Counted from the stretch's first letter, positions 43,911 through 55,825 are shown. The stretch is 64,000 bases of DNA from Bretschneidera sinensis (GCA_023935145.1 CM043698.1:65370001-65434000), one strand, 5' to 3'. Numbers and translations: made by a program. Notes: generated from the letters alone by a model not told the origin.

Positions 43911-45425
43911 ATGAGAAACGAGAGAGGCGGTGGTACCATTGTTATGGAGCATAACAACCCTCGTCACAGAACCAAATTTGGTGCTTTCTTGAATTCTGAC
44001 CCTGCGATTTTCTCTGCGAGCAACGTGGTTGAAGAAGCTGATTTCACTAATAATAATAATAACAATAATCGACGCAGGAAAAGTGCAGCCCTGATGAGTC
44101 CCAACAACAACAATATTAGTACACCAACAAGCGGCGAGGCTTCACCGTACATGACGTCTCCATGGAATCAGTTCTCATCTCCTTACTATAAATCTCCGTG
44201 GATAACGCCGTCGACTCCGTACAATAATATCAACGGCGATTACTTCATCCACCGCGACGGGCTTATCGGGTCCATCGTCCGTGAAGAAGGTCACGTGTAT
44301 TCGCTAGCGGCGTCGGGCGATTTGTTGTACACTGGATCAGATAGCAAGAATATAAGGGTATGGAAGAATTTGAAAGAATATTCGGGTTTCAAATCAAAAA
44401 GTGGATTGGTTAAAGCCATTGTTATATCGGGTAACAGGATTTTTACGGGTCATCAAGACGGTAAAATCCGGATATGGAAAGTATCAAGCAAAAACCCAAG
44501 TCGCAATAAGCGAGTAGGTAGTTTACCTACTCTCAAAGATTTCGTGAAGAGCTCCGTTAACCCGAAGAACTACGTGGAAGTACGTCGGCATCGGAATGTT
44601 GTGAGGATTAGGCATTTCGATGCCGTCTCTTGCTTGAGCTTGAACGAAGAGCATGGGCTTTTGTATTCAGGTTCTTGGGATAAAACACTGAAGATCTGGA
44701 GATTATCTGATTGGAAATGCTTGGAATCTATCGACGCTCACGATGACGCTATAAACGCCGTCGTTTCAGGGTTCGATGGGTTGGCATTTACGGGATCTGC
44801 AGATGGGACAGTGAAGGCATGGAAGAGAGATATTCAAGGTAAAGGGAGTAGTACAAATCATTTCTTGGCTCAAGTTTTGTTAAGGCAAGAAACAGCCGTT
44901 ACTGCATTGGCTGTGAGCCAATCATCGTCTGTGCTCTATTGTGGATCGTCCGATGGGTTGGTCAACTTTTGGGAACGTGATCAGAAGCACTTGTTGTCCC
45001 ACGGTGGGGTCCTCAGGGGTCATAAGAAGGCAGTGCTTTGTTTGGCTTCGGGTGGGAACTTGGTGTTCAGTGGGTCCGCCGATAAGAGCATATGCGTTTG
45101 GAGGAGGGAGGAGGAATCGGCCACGGTGGGCGGTGGGGTCCACACGTGCCTGTCTGTTTTGACGGGTCACACCGGACCCGTCAAATGCTTGGCCGTTGAA
45201 GAAGATGAGCAGAACACGGCCACAGATATTAATAATAAAGGAAATCAACGGTGTATTGTTTACAGCGGCAGTCTCGATAAGTCGGTGAAGGTGTGGCGCG
45301 TGTCAGAACACGCACCGTCTTTGAAGGAGGTTGAAGGATATTATTCGAGGATGAGCGATGCAAACGAGGCGGGGAAGTTCAGCTATTCTTCTCCTGGGCA
45401 ACAAACGTGGCAGTATCAAAGTTGA
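43911..45425 (+). CDS. JINGUBANG-like WD40-repeat protein
   Basis: An intact single-exon gene of 504 codons. The first ATG in frame is 43911 (MRNERGGG); the frame is open upstream only with a TTG at 43854. A second ATG is at 43944 (MEHNN). After a low-complexity N-terminus (asparagine run, then SP/YYKSPW motifs) come seven WD40 blades starting near residue 127. Typical ends are [66 protein letters not shown] and [11 protein letters not shown]. They should fold into a propeller used for protein binding. The inserted stretch after blade 2 ([20 protein letters not shown]) is characteristic of the plant JINGUBANG group, whose founding member restrains pollen germination. Which paralogue this is cannot be decided here. 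It is the only complete host gene in the window. Confidence 0.93.
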   Translation: MRNERGGGTIVMEHNNPRHRTKFGAFLNSDPAIFSASNVVEEADFTNNNNNNNRRRKSAALMSPNNNNISTPTSGEASPYMTSPWNQFSSPYYKSPWITPSTPYNNINGDYFIHRDGLIGSIVREEGHVYSLAASGDLLYTGSDSKNIRVWKNLKEYSGFKSKSGLVKAIVISGNRIFTGHQDGKIRIWKVSSKNPSRNKRVGSLPTLKDFVKSSVNPKNYVEVRRHRNVVRIRHFDAVSCLSLNEEHGLLYSGSWDKTLKIWRLSDWKCLESIDAHDDAINAVVSGFDGLAFTGSADGTVKAWKRDIQGKGSSTNHFLAQVLLRQETAVTALAVSQSSSVLYCGSSDGLVNFWERDQKHLLSHGGVLRGHKKAVLCLASGGNLVFSGSADKSICVWRREEESATVGGGVHTCLSVLTGHTGPVKCLAVEEDEQNTATDINNKGNQRCIVYSGSLDKSVKVWRVSEHAPSLKEVEGYYSRMSDANEAGKFSYSSPGQQTWQYQS

Positions 45426-45981
45426 GTGAAAGCTGACGACGCGAGTTGAATGGACGTGCAGATCACGCGGAGTCACAATTGTCGATTGTGTTTAGGGTGA
45501 TCCCTACAAAAACGTTTTACAGCAGAAGAAGGGCACAGCAAGTAAATAATGTTCGGTGGACCACCAGATTCCAGCCTTTGGGTTCAAGGCATTCGATATG
45601 TGCGGCACCAACAGATATGATGGGCCTCTCTTTTTTTGCATTAACTGCAAAATTTTGAATTTAGTCTGAAAAAATTGTGTTGGGCTAAAAGGTAAAGAGG
45701 CCCCTCCTTGACTTGGAAAGATTTTTGCCCATGCGATTTGCAGCACAATGTAGACATGTTATACAATCGAAGAAGCACTTTAATTAATATGGCTTCTTTC
45801 TCTGTTTTTTTTTTTTGTTAGAAGAATAGTTATTTCAAAATTGTAATTTGTTGATTTTTGGTTAATTAGTTGGTTCGCACTTAGGTTTCAGATTAAGATT
45901 AGGGAAGGGAATTAATGTGGGTGGTCCGAAATTTTTAGTACTAAATCTAATGGTTTTTATGTACATATATATACATTTGAC
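45426..45981. other. 3' UTR and downstream region of the WD40 gene
   Basis: Transcribed-looking sequence for ~250 bp, then AT-rich intergenic DNA up to the copia element. The ORFs here (45446-45658, 45504-45746 minus) have no family features. Confidence 0.5.
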
Positions 45982-46457
45982 CGTTGGAATATATAAAATG
46001 TTCTTATATTATTGATAGACTTCTATTAGTTTGTAGGGTTTTATATTTATAAAACAGACTGAATTGGGTTTCTAACATAGATTTTGTGGGCCTGACATCC
46101 ACTTGATCTCGTGGGTGGACCAGATACACCTAATGGTTTTAGATTTGGTTGGGTAGTGGCGTGAGCTTGACAAACTTAATAGGCTATGATGGATGACCTA
46201 TTGAGTTTATTATAAATATGAGTTAGGTCATCTCTCCTATCTTAATCTAGGTAAGTTTTCCCCATTATAAAGCTGTCGTACAGAGAGAGAGATTAAGGAG
46301 AGGAAGAAACATAACTAGACGGTCTTGCACGTATTGGTGTGTTGAGATTTATGTGGTGTTATCGGAATAACAATGTGTCGCAAACATCAGACATGCGATA
46401 TTAAAAAGATCAAATTAGTAATACAATGCATGTAATAGATCCTTAGAATTAATAACA
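45982..46457 (+). repeat. Collapsed copia 5' LTR
   Basis: 476 bp, similar throughout to 52032-52502 (blocks GTAGGGTTTTATATTTATAA, CACCTAATGGTTTTAGAT, CTAGACGGTCTTGCACGTAT). It ends TTAATAACA, followed two bases later by the PBS at 46460-46471. Confidence 0.92.
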
Positions 46458-46471
46458 TGTGGTATTAGAGC

Positions 46472-48100
46472 TAGTCTTTACATGTATTTAAATCTATTAT
46501 TCATATAACCTAATTCAAGAATATTACATTTGATTTTAAGTGATTTTGTATTTATTTGTTGCTATACATTTATATTAATTTTATTTATAAAAAAATTCAG
46601 GAGACTCATATATTTGTCTTGGGGATTGGAAATATAAATTGTTCGAGTTGATCCGTGAGTTTAGAATTTGAAAAAAAAAATGTTCAAAGAAATTTCCAAA
46701 GGTAGCATAACGTGATATGTGGTTTACTAGCAACTTTTCATGGCAGTATCAAATTTATTTAACTTTTTTTTACAAGAATTTCTATACTGCTTTTATTCTA
46801 ACTCACATGATCAATCACATCAAAAGGCTCTAAGCTTTTTGTGGTTGATGAATTCAAAATTCAGTTTATCTTTTTAAATATATACTTAACTTTATTTGAT
46901 ATGGTGGTTTCTAAATTAGTTTATTCAAACTTCAAGGAAGGACCTCAAATCATAATCCAAGTCCATTTATAAATTGAGAGTTGTAAAGGATTTGTACAAG
47001 TTATGAAATTTTTCTATTAAGAAAGGTTATGGATTTCTAAGTATGTACAAACTCCATAATCTAAAAGAAATTGTGGGGTTTAAGAAATCAATTAGGATAT
47101 GCAACTTAAGGTAGGGCTAGTCAAGAAGTAAGGAGAAATCACTCAAAGAAATAATTTAAAATCTTCCATATTATTCATTAAAAATATCTAGTAAAGGTTT
47201 TTAGTAGATTGTGTTATTAATTAGGATTCTACAACTTAGTGACCCTTAAACCATGTGAACATGGGAGTTGGTCTCGATTGATTTTCGACACAGACATTGG
47301 TAAGAAGAAGTATTCTACATATCAAATCTCTTTTTGTTCTACTACTCAACTGTATAATGTGGCGATGTAACCCTAACTGAAGTAAATAGAATTGAGGTCA
47401 TTCATGTGCACGCTCAGTTGCCCTTATTTCATATCAAGTATTTTGAAAACAAAATAGGCTTCTATAAAAGCCATCTCTTTACTGTGCGTGCTTTTCATTT
47501 TCTGAAAATCTATCTTTAGCATGCCCTATTTATTATATGAGAATGTTTGGTGCAATATCTTGAAGTTTGAAGACTTGGGCAGCTCAATATATATTGTATT
47601 GGTCTAAGTGGATTTCTTTACCTGAACCCAACATTGTATTGACTAATGATTTCAATTATCCAACTTACACCATCTCTATCACTGCACTATATATTTTCTT
47701 CAATATGTTAATCTTTTTGGCTATTATTATGCTTATAGTGTTTCTTTTTACAATAAGATTATGTTATGAAGTGAATTTATTTTGTAGTATAAATTCATTC
47801 TATTAATTTTATGGGACTCCATTGAATTATTAAATTATGTAAAATTTCTTTGTAATGCTCACATATATGATTTATGATGTTTTTTGTAAAACATTTAATT
47901 GTTAGCTTTAGTATATTTATTTGTGCTTACTTTTGCATATGAATAATTTATATAATAATTTTGTTAATTTTAGTTTAAGACTTGTTTTGCTTGTGCAACA
48001 TATGTTCTGATTTTGATCCAAAAGGGCACGTGTGGTTTACTATATAATATTGAAAGGATTAAATGCATACATGTTGTTTTAGTATGTATACATGTTGGGT
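46472..48100 (+). other. Leader and non-coding interior of the collapsed copia element
   Basis: No domain is recognised. Short ORFs such as 47567-47806 are AT-rich and featureless. Confidence 0.45.
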
Positions 48101-48119
48101 AATATATTTTATTAGTCTC

Positions 48120-48570
48120 GGTTTCAGATAGTTTAATCAGTTTATGTGGATGGTTACCGCCACAGTAGTCCATTCATTGATATTTATGAGGTTATTTCAT
48201 GTTGTTGTTATGGAACTATTATTTAGGTTATTACATTCAATCACCTGCCCAAAGGGGGTAACTGCGTGTTTTAATTTAGAGTTTGACATAAAACATTTGG
48301 TGGAATTTATTTCAATCTAGATTGTCTTTCTGCCCAAAAGTATTAGGCTTTTTGAAAGTTGAAATACGTTAACGTGTTGATTTTATGTAAGAGATTCCAC
48401 TTGCATGTTGCATACTCTATCCAAATGGGGTACATGATGATGTATCGAGAATCTAGTTATTGTAATTACCTTTCTTATTAAAATGTTGCCTTTTGGTTAT
48501 CCTGAATAGTTTTCATTGTTACTATTGAAATATTGACTAGGTCAAATAATGAAATCAAGTCTACTTTCAT
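48120..48570 (+). repeat. Leader repeat unit A
   Basis: It contains, in order, GGTTACCGCCACAGTAG, CTGCCCAAAGGGGGTAACTG, TGCCCAAAAGTATTAGG, CTCTATCCAAATGGGG and ATGTTGCCTTTTGG. A gag-start-like stretch follows (ACTATTGAAATATTGACTAG). Units B and C show the same order of motifs. Confidence 0.7.
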
Positions 48571-49149
48571 GGGAGTGTATAGAAAATATATAGCTTTCAT
48601 GAATTTTCTAAAACATATTTTCTAATTCATATTTGCTCAAATGATGCACTTATCAGCAATAATTAAATTTTGAGCATGTGAAATATATTTTAATGTTGTG
48701 ATATGCAAATGTATGGAGTAAAAGATAAGTGAGATCTTAATATTTTATTCTTTAAAAAATTTATGTTTTGTGTACTCATTGAGATTAATTATTATTTTAT
48801 AATAATTGTCATTTTTTGGAATTTTTGGGTTCAATAAATTTTATTTATGAAAATATGTGATTAATTGTTGATTTCTCTAATTTTGTGCATATATTTTGAA
48901 ATTTTATTTCATAGTAAATTATTTGATGTGCTGATATGTTGTTAATAGTAGGTAATTTCCTAGATTAATTATCTCATTTATTGTATTCCCAGCTTAAAAA
49001 ATGTTAAAAATATGCATATTGTGAGAAATAATTGATCCAATTATTTAAATATATTTTTCTGTGTTCAAGACCTGTAGTAAGGATGCAACTGTTGATTGTT
49101 TAGTAACTCATAGAGGTATATGTTGTTCAGAGTACCTCTTGTTGTATGG

Positions 49150-49700
49150 TCACACACATGCCTGTCGTTTTGCATGCGTCTGAGGTTGTAAAGGGCATTA
49201 CCGTTTATCTGGGTTTTGAGAAATTTCATGGGTTAATGTGAGTGTTAGCTGCCAAAGTGGTACACTCATTGATACTCGCGGGATTTCACTAAAACACGTT
49301 GTGGGATGATTTCAATTGCATCATGCAGTTACCTACCCAAAAGGGGGTAGTTGTGTGCTGTAATTTGTGAAAATACATGGATCACTGTGGGAAAATGACA
49401 AGTCGATTTAGAAGGTTTGTCTGCCTAAAAGAGACAGTTTCTTCGAAAACTAAACATTGTCTTCATATGCGTCATGTATAGAGTTTCTAAATGTTTGTTG
49501 TATTCTCTGCCCAAATGAGAGTTTATAACTATACTCTTAGATTCTCTATTTAGGAATATGTTGGTTATTGCCTTTTTACTACAGTGTTGCATTATTGTTT
49601 TAAATCAATCTTCTTTTCTGTGAACAATAACCAAGCAACCATTGAAATCTTGAGTGGTTCGAATTATAAGAAATAGAAGGAGAATGTAAAGTTTGCTTTA
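49150..49700 (+). repeat. Leader repeat unit B with gag start
   Basis: Motifs: GTTAGCTGCCAAAGTGG, CCTACCCAAAAGGGGGTAG, CTGCCTAAAAGAGACAG, CTCTGCCCAAATGAGAG. The gag start follows, encoding IEILSGSNYKK, and runs straight into integrase sequence. Confidence 0.75.
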
Positions 49701-49895
49701 TGGCATAGACACCTAAGTCACATTTCTATATAGAGAATTGAAAGTCTATGGATGATATTTTACCCACTAATGATTTTGGGGATATAGAGGACTTGTGTTG
49801 ATTGTATAAAGGGAAAGTTAACCAAAAAAAAAAAAATGGCTCAACTTGTAGCTCAAATCATCTAGAAATAGTGCATACTGATATTAGTGGTACCT
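49640..49895 (+). pseudogene. Copia gag-integrase remnant
   Basis: A gag N-terminus (ATIEILSGSNYKK) is fused to the integrase zinc region: LWHRHLSHIS near 49699, then CVDCIKGKLT near 49796. Everything between gag start and integrase is deleted. Several stops. Confidence 0.75.
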
Positions 49896-49899
49896 AAAA

Positions 49900-50620
49900 T
49901 TTGATGAGGTGGTGAATTCTATTGGTTTTGAAGATAATAAGGAAGATAATAAGATAGATCAATGCATAAACATAAAGGTCAGTGAGAGAAAATTTATTTA
50001 CATGGTACGTTATGTGACTTATTTATGTAATTATTTGTGTTATAATTACAACCATTTAATGGTTTTGGTTGCTGAAACTTTTAGTACTTTAGTTGTTGAA
50101 ACATTTTAATTAATTAATTGATAGTAAGCCATTTAAGTGGCTTACAGTTGAGCATTAACTTTTTAATTAATTAATTGATAGGGTTATTTGTCAGGTCTAT
50201 AAATTAATTCGGTGGAATTATTGGGCTTTTACTATTCAAAAGTTAGATATTGTTTACATGATTTTGACAAACTAAGCAGGAAAAGGTCATTATCTCCTCG
50301 GATGATAAATCAAACATATGTTATTTCAAACAGTTTAATAAGTTTAAAATATAAGAGAAATTTAGCAAGTAGTAGTCAAATCATTGACTCCTAGGCCCTT
50401 GTAATGTTTTAGTCCAGTGTGAGTGGACTCAAATAGTTTTATTAAACTTATTCTCATTTAATATATCTTATACTGCATTAGAATAAGTTGATGATTAAAA
50501 TAAAAGTATAATAATAATTATTTTTAATTTAAAATCACTAATATTCAAATTAATAATAATTATTTAATAAACTTAAAAGAAAAACATAAACTCTCTTAAG
50601 TTTTGTTTTAAGCTTCGGTT
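49900..50620 (+). other. Interior between units B and C
   Basis: AT-rich, no domain recognised. An identical 21-bp word (TTTTAATTAATTAATTGATA plus G) occurs at 50104 and 50161, flanking a short palindrome GTAAGCCA...TGGCTTAC. Confidence 0.45.
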
Positions 50621-51090
50621 TGAAATAATTTTAAAGGTTGAAGTAGATGGTTGCCATCAAAGTGGTGGTTCGTTAAATTTTTAAGATTATTTCATTCCGT
50701 TTGAGGCTTGATTAATACATTCAATCGCCTGTCCTAAGGGAGTTATTGCGCGTGTTAATAATTGATAAACATGAAACTATTGTTTGAATGCATATTAGTC
50801 TAGAATGTATTATCAACCCAAAGTGTTAGGTATTTCGAAAATTGGGATGCATTCGGTTGTTAGTTTCTTGTAGGAAATCCTAAATGTGTATTACATTCTC
50901 TGCCTAAAGGGGAGTTTGTAAAGATATGCTTGAGATCCTGTTGTTTTACTATCCAAATTCATTATCATGATTGCCTTATATTTTTCCTCAATTAATTTTA
51001 TTTGCTGCTAGCAATGGTAATTCCATAATTAAGATCCTGATTGGATCAAATTATAAGAAATGGAAATAAGATATAGAGTTTGTCTAGGAA
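50620..51090 (+). repeat. Leader repeat unit C with gag start
   Basis: Motifs: GGTTGCCATCAAAGTGG, GCCTGTCCTAAGGGAGTTA, ACCCAAAGTGTTAGGTATT, CTCTGCCTAAAGGGGAG. A gag start (ILIGSNYKKWK) follows, then joins RNase H sequence. Confidence 0.75.
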
Positions 51091-51109
51091 TTGTGTACAA
51101 TGGTGATAT

Positions 51110-51235
51110 GTTTTTTTAGCATATTGATACTGGGGCTATGCTTGTTGATCCTTTGACCAAGGGTCTTGGGCCTTCAGATTTTGTCAAACATGTAGACAAC
51201 ATGAATATTGTTAGTTATTTTGATATATTTTATTA
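51110..51235 (+). pseudogene. Copia RNase H C-terminal remnant
   Basis: It encodes HIDTGAMLVDPLTKGLGPSD and FVKHVDNMNIV, the usual end of copia pol (family motif ADPLTKGL). It is followed by GTGGGAGTATGAC and the 3' untranslated region. Confidence 0.8.
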
Positions 51236-51429
51236 GTGGGAGTATGACTTTTGTATGTCAATTTATATGTTGTTTCTTTTGGATATCATTATTGTTTTCT
51301 TTGATTGATATCATACTATGAATATTTTGTGCACATTTATATATGACATGTCATGATGTATTAAAATTATAAGACTTGGTGTTGTCTTAAGAATGACTGT
51401 TATGTCATTATTGAGTATGTCTCGTAATA

Positions 51430-51710
51430 CCATGTTGCAAACTTGAGTCTTGTTGACTAAGGCATACCGACTTCTAGGTGAAGCCGTGGGGTTACTCAAG
51501 CTTCTAGGTGAAACCCTAGGTTTTTTCTAGCTTATGGGTGAAGCGAATTAATAGAAGAACCTGATATTTTTCTAGTTTCTGAGTGAAGCAAGTAATAAAG
51601 AAATCAAGAACCCCCATATGGTTTTCTCTAGCTTTTGAGTGAAACAGGTAATAGAGAAACCTTGGATTTCTCTAGCTTCTTGGTGAAACAGGTAATAGAG
51701 GAATCGAGGT
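51430..51710 (+). repeat. Tandem repeats in the 3' region of the collapsed copia
   Basis: About five diverged units of ~45-60 bp share CTAGCTTCTGGGTGAAAC and GGTAATAGAGAAACC. They lie between pol and the 3' LTR. Confidence 0.75.
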
Positions 51711-52031
51711 CCGACAATGGAATGGAATTTTTTAGATCATATGTTAGTTCTATTTCTTTGCCACACTCTCATATCTGGATCTAAGTCGGTGAAGTTATTA
51801 GCGTTTGTGATTATGGATTGGTCTTATGTCAATTGAGATATAATGGCTGGCATGGTCCTACGTTGATGACTTTATTGAACTGGATCATGTTTAGGTGTTA
51901 TCTCATGAACTTGTTTTTCAAAAAATTATGGCCACATATTTAAAATTAGTAATTAAGTCTGAGTGTTGTTTTCTAAAATGTTTTTTTAAGACATCTAAAA
52001 ACTACAACTAATGTTTGCTCAAATGGGAGAA

Positions 52032-52502
52032 TGTTAGAATATATAAAATGTTCAAATATTACTAATGGACTTCCATTAGTTTGTAGGGATTTGTATTTAT
52101 AAAACAGACTGAATTGGGTTCCTGAGATGGACTTTGTGGGCATGGCATCCACTTTATCTCGTGGGTGGGCCAGATACACCTAATGGTTTTAGATGTGGTT
52201 GGGCAGTAGTGTGGGCTTGACAAACCTAATAGGCTATGATGGGCAGTCTATTGAGTTTATTATAATATGAGCTAAATCTCCTCTCCTATCTTAACCTAGG
52301 TAAGTTTTCCCCATAATAAAGCTGTCATACAGAGAGAGTAAGGAGAGGAAGAACCCTAGCTAGACGGTCTTGCACGTATTGGTGTTTTGAGATCCCTATG
52401 GTGTTACCGAAATAACAACATGTCGCAAACATCAAGTATGTGATATTAAATAGATCAAATTAGTAATACAATGCATGCAATAGATCCTTAGAATTATTAA
52501 CA
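52032..52502 (+). repeat. Collapsed copia 3' LTR
   Basis: 471 bp, preceded by the polypurine tract AAATGGGAGAA. It ends TTATTAACA, followed by the target duplication TTGAC. Confidence 0.92.
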
Positions 52503-52722
52503 TTGACAACTGTATAAATTTGTGAAAGTGTTCTAATATTGGATAAGAAAATTTACAAAATGGTTTTTGTTTTATTATAAACAAAAGTTAAGTTAAATAT
52601 AATAAATCTGGGTTGGGACGGACGCTTATGATGGACAACCTTACCCGTCTAATAAGAATTTGAAATTAAGTTTATCCTTTTCTCTCATATATATATAAGT
52701 ACACGTTGGTTTAAAAACTCGG

Positions 52723-52888
52723 ATCATGATTCTTTCCATTTATGAATTGAAACTGAGTCAAGTTTATGGTGAGATTGAATGTCATATCATCAAACGGAGA
52801 ATATTCAAATTCAAATTTGTCTTGATGACATTCAATCTCATCATGAACTTGACATTTATTTAAAGTATCAAATGAAAAAGATTGTGGT
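52723..52888. mobile_element. Foldback MITE, copy c
   Basis: Arms ATCATGATTCTTTCCATTT and AATGAAAAAGATTGTGGT; inner arms GGTGAGATTGAATGTCAT and ATGACATTCAATCTCATC are a near-perfect inverted repeat. It is unlinked to the F1/F2 duplication, so it marks an independent insertion of the family. Confidence 0.78.
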
Positions 52889-53874
52889 CTCAAAGAACCA
52901 ACTGCGAAAAAAAACTACCATATATAGAGTTGCGGGCAATGAAAAAAAAGAAAAGAAAATAGAAATATGACAGCACATGTTCTAGAGAGGAAAATGGAGA
53001 CTTGCAAACTCCATCATTTTTTATCGGGATGAAAAGGTATTTGGGTGGTGAAAAACGTGGGCTTTCCAATTCTGTGATTGTCCACATGATTTAAAGCGAG
53101 GTTATTAAGTATTAAGACATAAAGACTCGGAGAGAAGTCTAAAATACGAAAAGTTTCATATTAAACCGATAAAAATCATTTTTTTTTTGTTGCGTTAATC
53201 TGTTACATTAAATATTCTTAAATAATCAGTCTTAAAAAATTAATAATTAAATATTTTTTAAATAAATTAATATTTGTGTAAAAAAAATTATTTTTATAAC
53301 TGTTTATCTTTTATCTTCACGATTATTTTATCAAAAATCATTTTGACAAAGACAAACCAAACTGTTGAAACCAACGGTAATGCGTTACACATGGATAAGA
53401 TAGGTTATTCAATCAAATAGTGAAAAGATCCCTCAATAAGGTTAGGTCAAGTTCCACAAACCCAGTATTATCGTTCTAGAAAATTTGACTACAATCATTA
53501 CTTGATATTTTGACTAAGTTTGAGTCAGAACTCCTTTCAGACTAACGACATGCGATTGTTAGCTTTCTATTCGAATTCTTTGTTCAAAATAAATTTGGTC
53601 CAAGTTTGGTTGTCCAATAACATCAACGTGCGATCATCCATTGATTTGAAATTGAAATGCGCGTACAGATCGATACATAAAGCAGAAATGAAATTAGGTC
53701 GTGAAACGGAAGGCTTACCAGCCCTAAATAATATACCACATGAAAATCATGAGAGATCTTCACTCTTTTTATGCATGATGTTTAAATTTAAATTTGTTTT
53801 AATCTCAACATTAATTTGACATTTATTTTAATTTTTAAGTATATAAATTTAAACAATTTAAGACTTTAAAATAC
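52889..53874. other. Intergenic AT-rich DNA
   Basis: No convincing gene. The plus-strand ORF at 53520-53819 has no recognisable family features. Confidence 0.4.
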
Positions 53875-54171
53875 CAAAGTGATTGCCTGCTCCTATAGTG
53901 GAGGCGGTTTGATCGCCGGTGGAATACCTTGTTGCCGTTTGGGTGGTTATAACTGATATTAAATCAATGTTTTCTGAGGTTGAGAGAGTTTCTCTTAGAT
54001 ATTGTCCTATGGCTAGTACTCGGGTAGCCCATTGCCCTGCTAGAAAGGCTTTATTTCTGGTATCCTGCATGACTTGGGTTGGTGAGCAACCGGATTTTGT
54101 CCAACATTTGTTGCTCCAAGACATGTAATGGTTTCTCTTTTATGAAAAATCGCTTTCCAATGAAAAAAAAA
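53875..54171 (+). pseudogene. 5'-truncated LINE tail (RNase H-like end of ORF2)
   Basis: It begins at SDCLLL, a match to the ESDC motif of the plant LINE RNase H domain. After a frameshift it continues SMFSEVERVSLRYCPMASTR, then VAHCPARKALFLVSCMTWVG and PDFVQHLLLQDM. A short 3' UTR and an A-run (AATGAAAAAAAAAA) follow. Severe 5' truncation and a terminal poly(A) are hallmarks of LINE insertion. A target duplication was not resolved. Confidence 0.65.
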
Positions 54172-55268
54172 ACCCTCTAATCTTAGTAACTGAGAACAAG
54201 ATTATTGGGGTTCAATTTGCGATTTGATATTTTTGAGATCAGATAAGGGTACAATTCGCTCTTGACCAGCTACAATTACTGCGAAATAGCTAAAAAAGAC
54301 TCAAACCCTTGTTCTAATGGATGGATTTGCAGGCTTTAGCCATTGAGCATGTCTATTAGATGTAGGATAACTTAGATATCCCAACAATATATGCTCGTTC
54401 TTAACACTTTTAAAAATTGTCGTTCTCATGCTTTACTTGCGCTCTCGCTATCACACCGCTTGTATCCTAGGTTTGAGCTAATGGAACCTGGCATTCTCCT
54501 GAGCTGAATGGCTAATGGGTGCACTTAAACCGGGTTTAGGCTGCAGTTTACGCTGAGATAGGCTATTTAGTTATCTGGCTTTAGGCTTAATGGGAGTGGT
54601 TTGTGACTTGGATATGTTATTGGCTCTAAAAATGGGCTTCGACTGGAGCATAAGGTTGGGCCACATCAGTTGTAGTTGGCCTGCATTTATTGAGATGTAC
54701 CCACAAAACCCCCTCAAAAGTCTTATCATGTGTGACATAGAGAATTAAGCAACAGCTCTTGCATTTCTTGCATTGGACATGCAAAAACCATACGACCTCA
54801 AGTTAGTTTTGCTGGTCTTTCCCATTCAATTCTAAGAAATTTCCTTGACGTAGAAAATTAGATGATAATAATAATCTTGGAATAACCCTTTTGTTGGGGT
54901 ATGATCCTTCTCTTTAGTTCAGTCTATGTCGTGTTTACTGGTTAGAGAAAGACATCACCATTTTCTCATATGAAGTCATAACACGCTGCTTTCCATTTTT
55001 TTGGTCTGGTGTCCTAGTCCACTATTTTCGATATTTTCTCCCAATAAACAGAATCAACTACATATATAAAACAGAATCTAGTATATTTATGTGAAAAATC
55101 TAATATAGTACAAGATTTTGTGAAGAAAAAATTACTCAAATCTTAAACTATTATTTGATTTATATCAAGGATTGAGTTGAGATATTGTTCTTCTTATAAA
55201 GAAAAAGGTTCATGTTAAAGAAAAAAAATAAATAGCAACAACCCGATAGTTTGATGGGTAAAACTTAC
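54172..55268. other. Intergenic sequence left of E2
   Basis: No gene or repeat family is recognised. It contains scattered short open frames only. Confidence 0.4.
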
Positions 55269-55825
55269 TATTGATGCCTAAAATATGTTGCTGAGTTGGA
55301 GGTCGGCGCTTCAGGGAGACCTGCACAAGGAAATAGGGGTGAACTAAAGAGTCACCGGAGGAGAGGGGGGGTTGATGCCTCCGAGGACACTCAAACACTC
55401 TTGTCAGTATAAGGTTTTAGAGAAATGGAGAGAATTATGATGCTAGTGTTTTCAGTAATGAGCTTGAAATTGAAAAATGATTTGGGCTTGCATACCTGAG
55501 ACTTTTTATAGCGCTCCGGAGGCGAAGTACCCCACATGGTAGGGATGGTGCAATCCCGAAGATCCTGTCCTCCGCTTGAAGGTCTAGTCTCTTGTCTAGG
55601 GATGACTGTAATCCCTGTAATCAAGCTTTCATGTCTGTGTGGGGAGTTCGGGAGTGGTGGTGACTACCCACAGCTTGCCCACATGTCACTATATTGTTGG
55701 ATGAGGATTGTCCACGTGTTGTTGTGCTATTGGGTAAGAACCGTCTACATGTTGCTGCGCTGTTGGACGAAGAGGTTGTCCATGTGTCATCATGCCATTG
55801 GTGGGTGCGTCTATTGGCTGCATCA
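55269..55825 (-). repeat. E2 3' LTR
   Basis: 557 bp. It aligns with the E1 LTRs through TTGATGCC, GCTGAGTTGGAGGT, GAGTCACCGGAGGAGAG and CTTTTTATAG (minus-strand TATA), and ends GGCTGCATCA. The middle is more divergent and contains a duplicated ATTGTTGGATGAGG / CTGTTGGACGAAG stretch not evident in E1. Confidence 0.85.

Larger units (their letters stand above)
45982..52502 (+). mobile_element. Collapsed Ty1/copia retrotransposon
   Basis: A 6,521-bp element on the plus strand. LTRs are 45982-46457 and 52032-52502. The right LTR starts TGTTAGAATATATAAAATG, while the left has CG instead of TG. Target duplications TTGAC lie at 45977-45981 and 52503-52507. The PBS is TGGTATTAGAGC, a one-base variant of the tRNA-Met site. 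The interior has only scraps of gag, integrase and RNase H, but three copies of the leader. It is inactive. Confidence 0.92.

Noticed and set aside
44922..45248. 108-residue minus-strand ORF
   Set aside because: Antisense to the WD40 repeats of the real gene.
53858..54124. 88-residue minus-strand ORF
   Set aside because: Antisense to the LINE RNase H remnant, which has recognisable family motifs on the plus strand.
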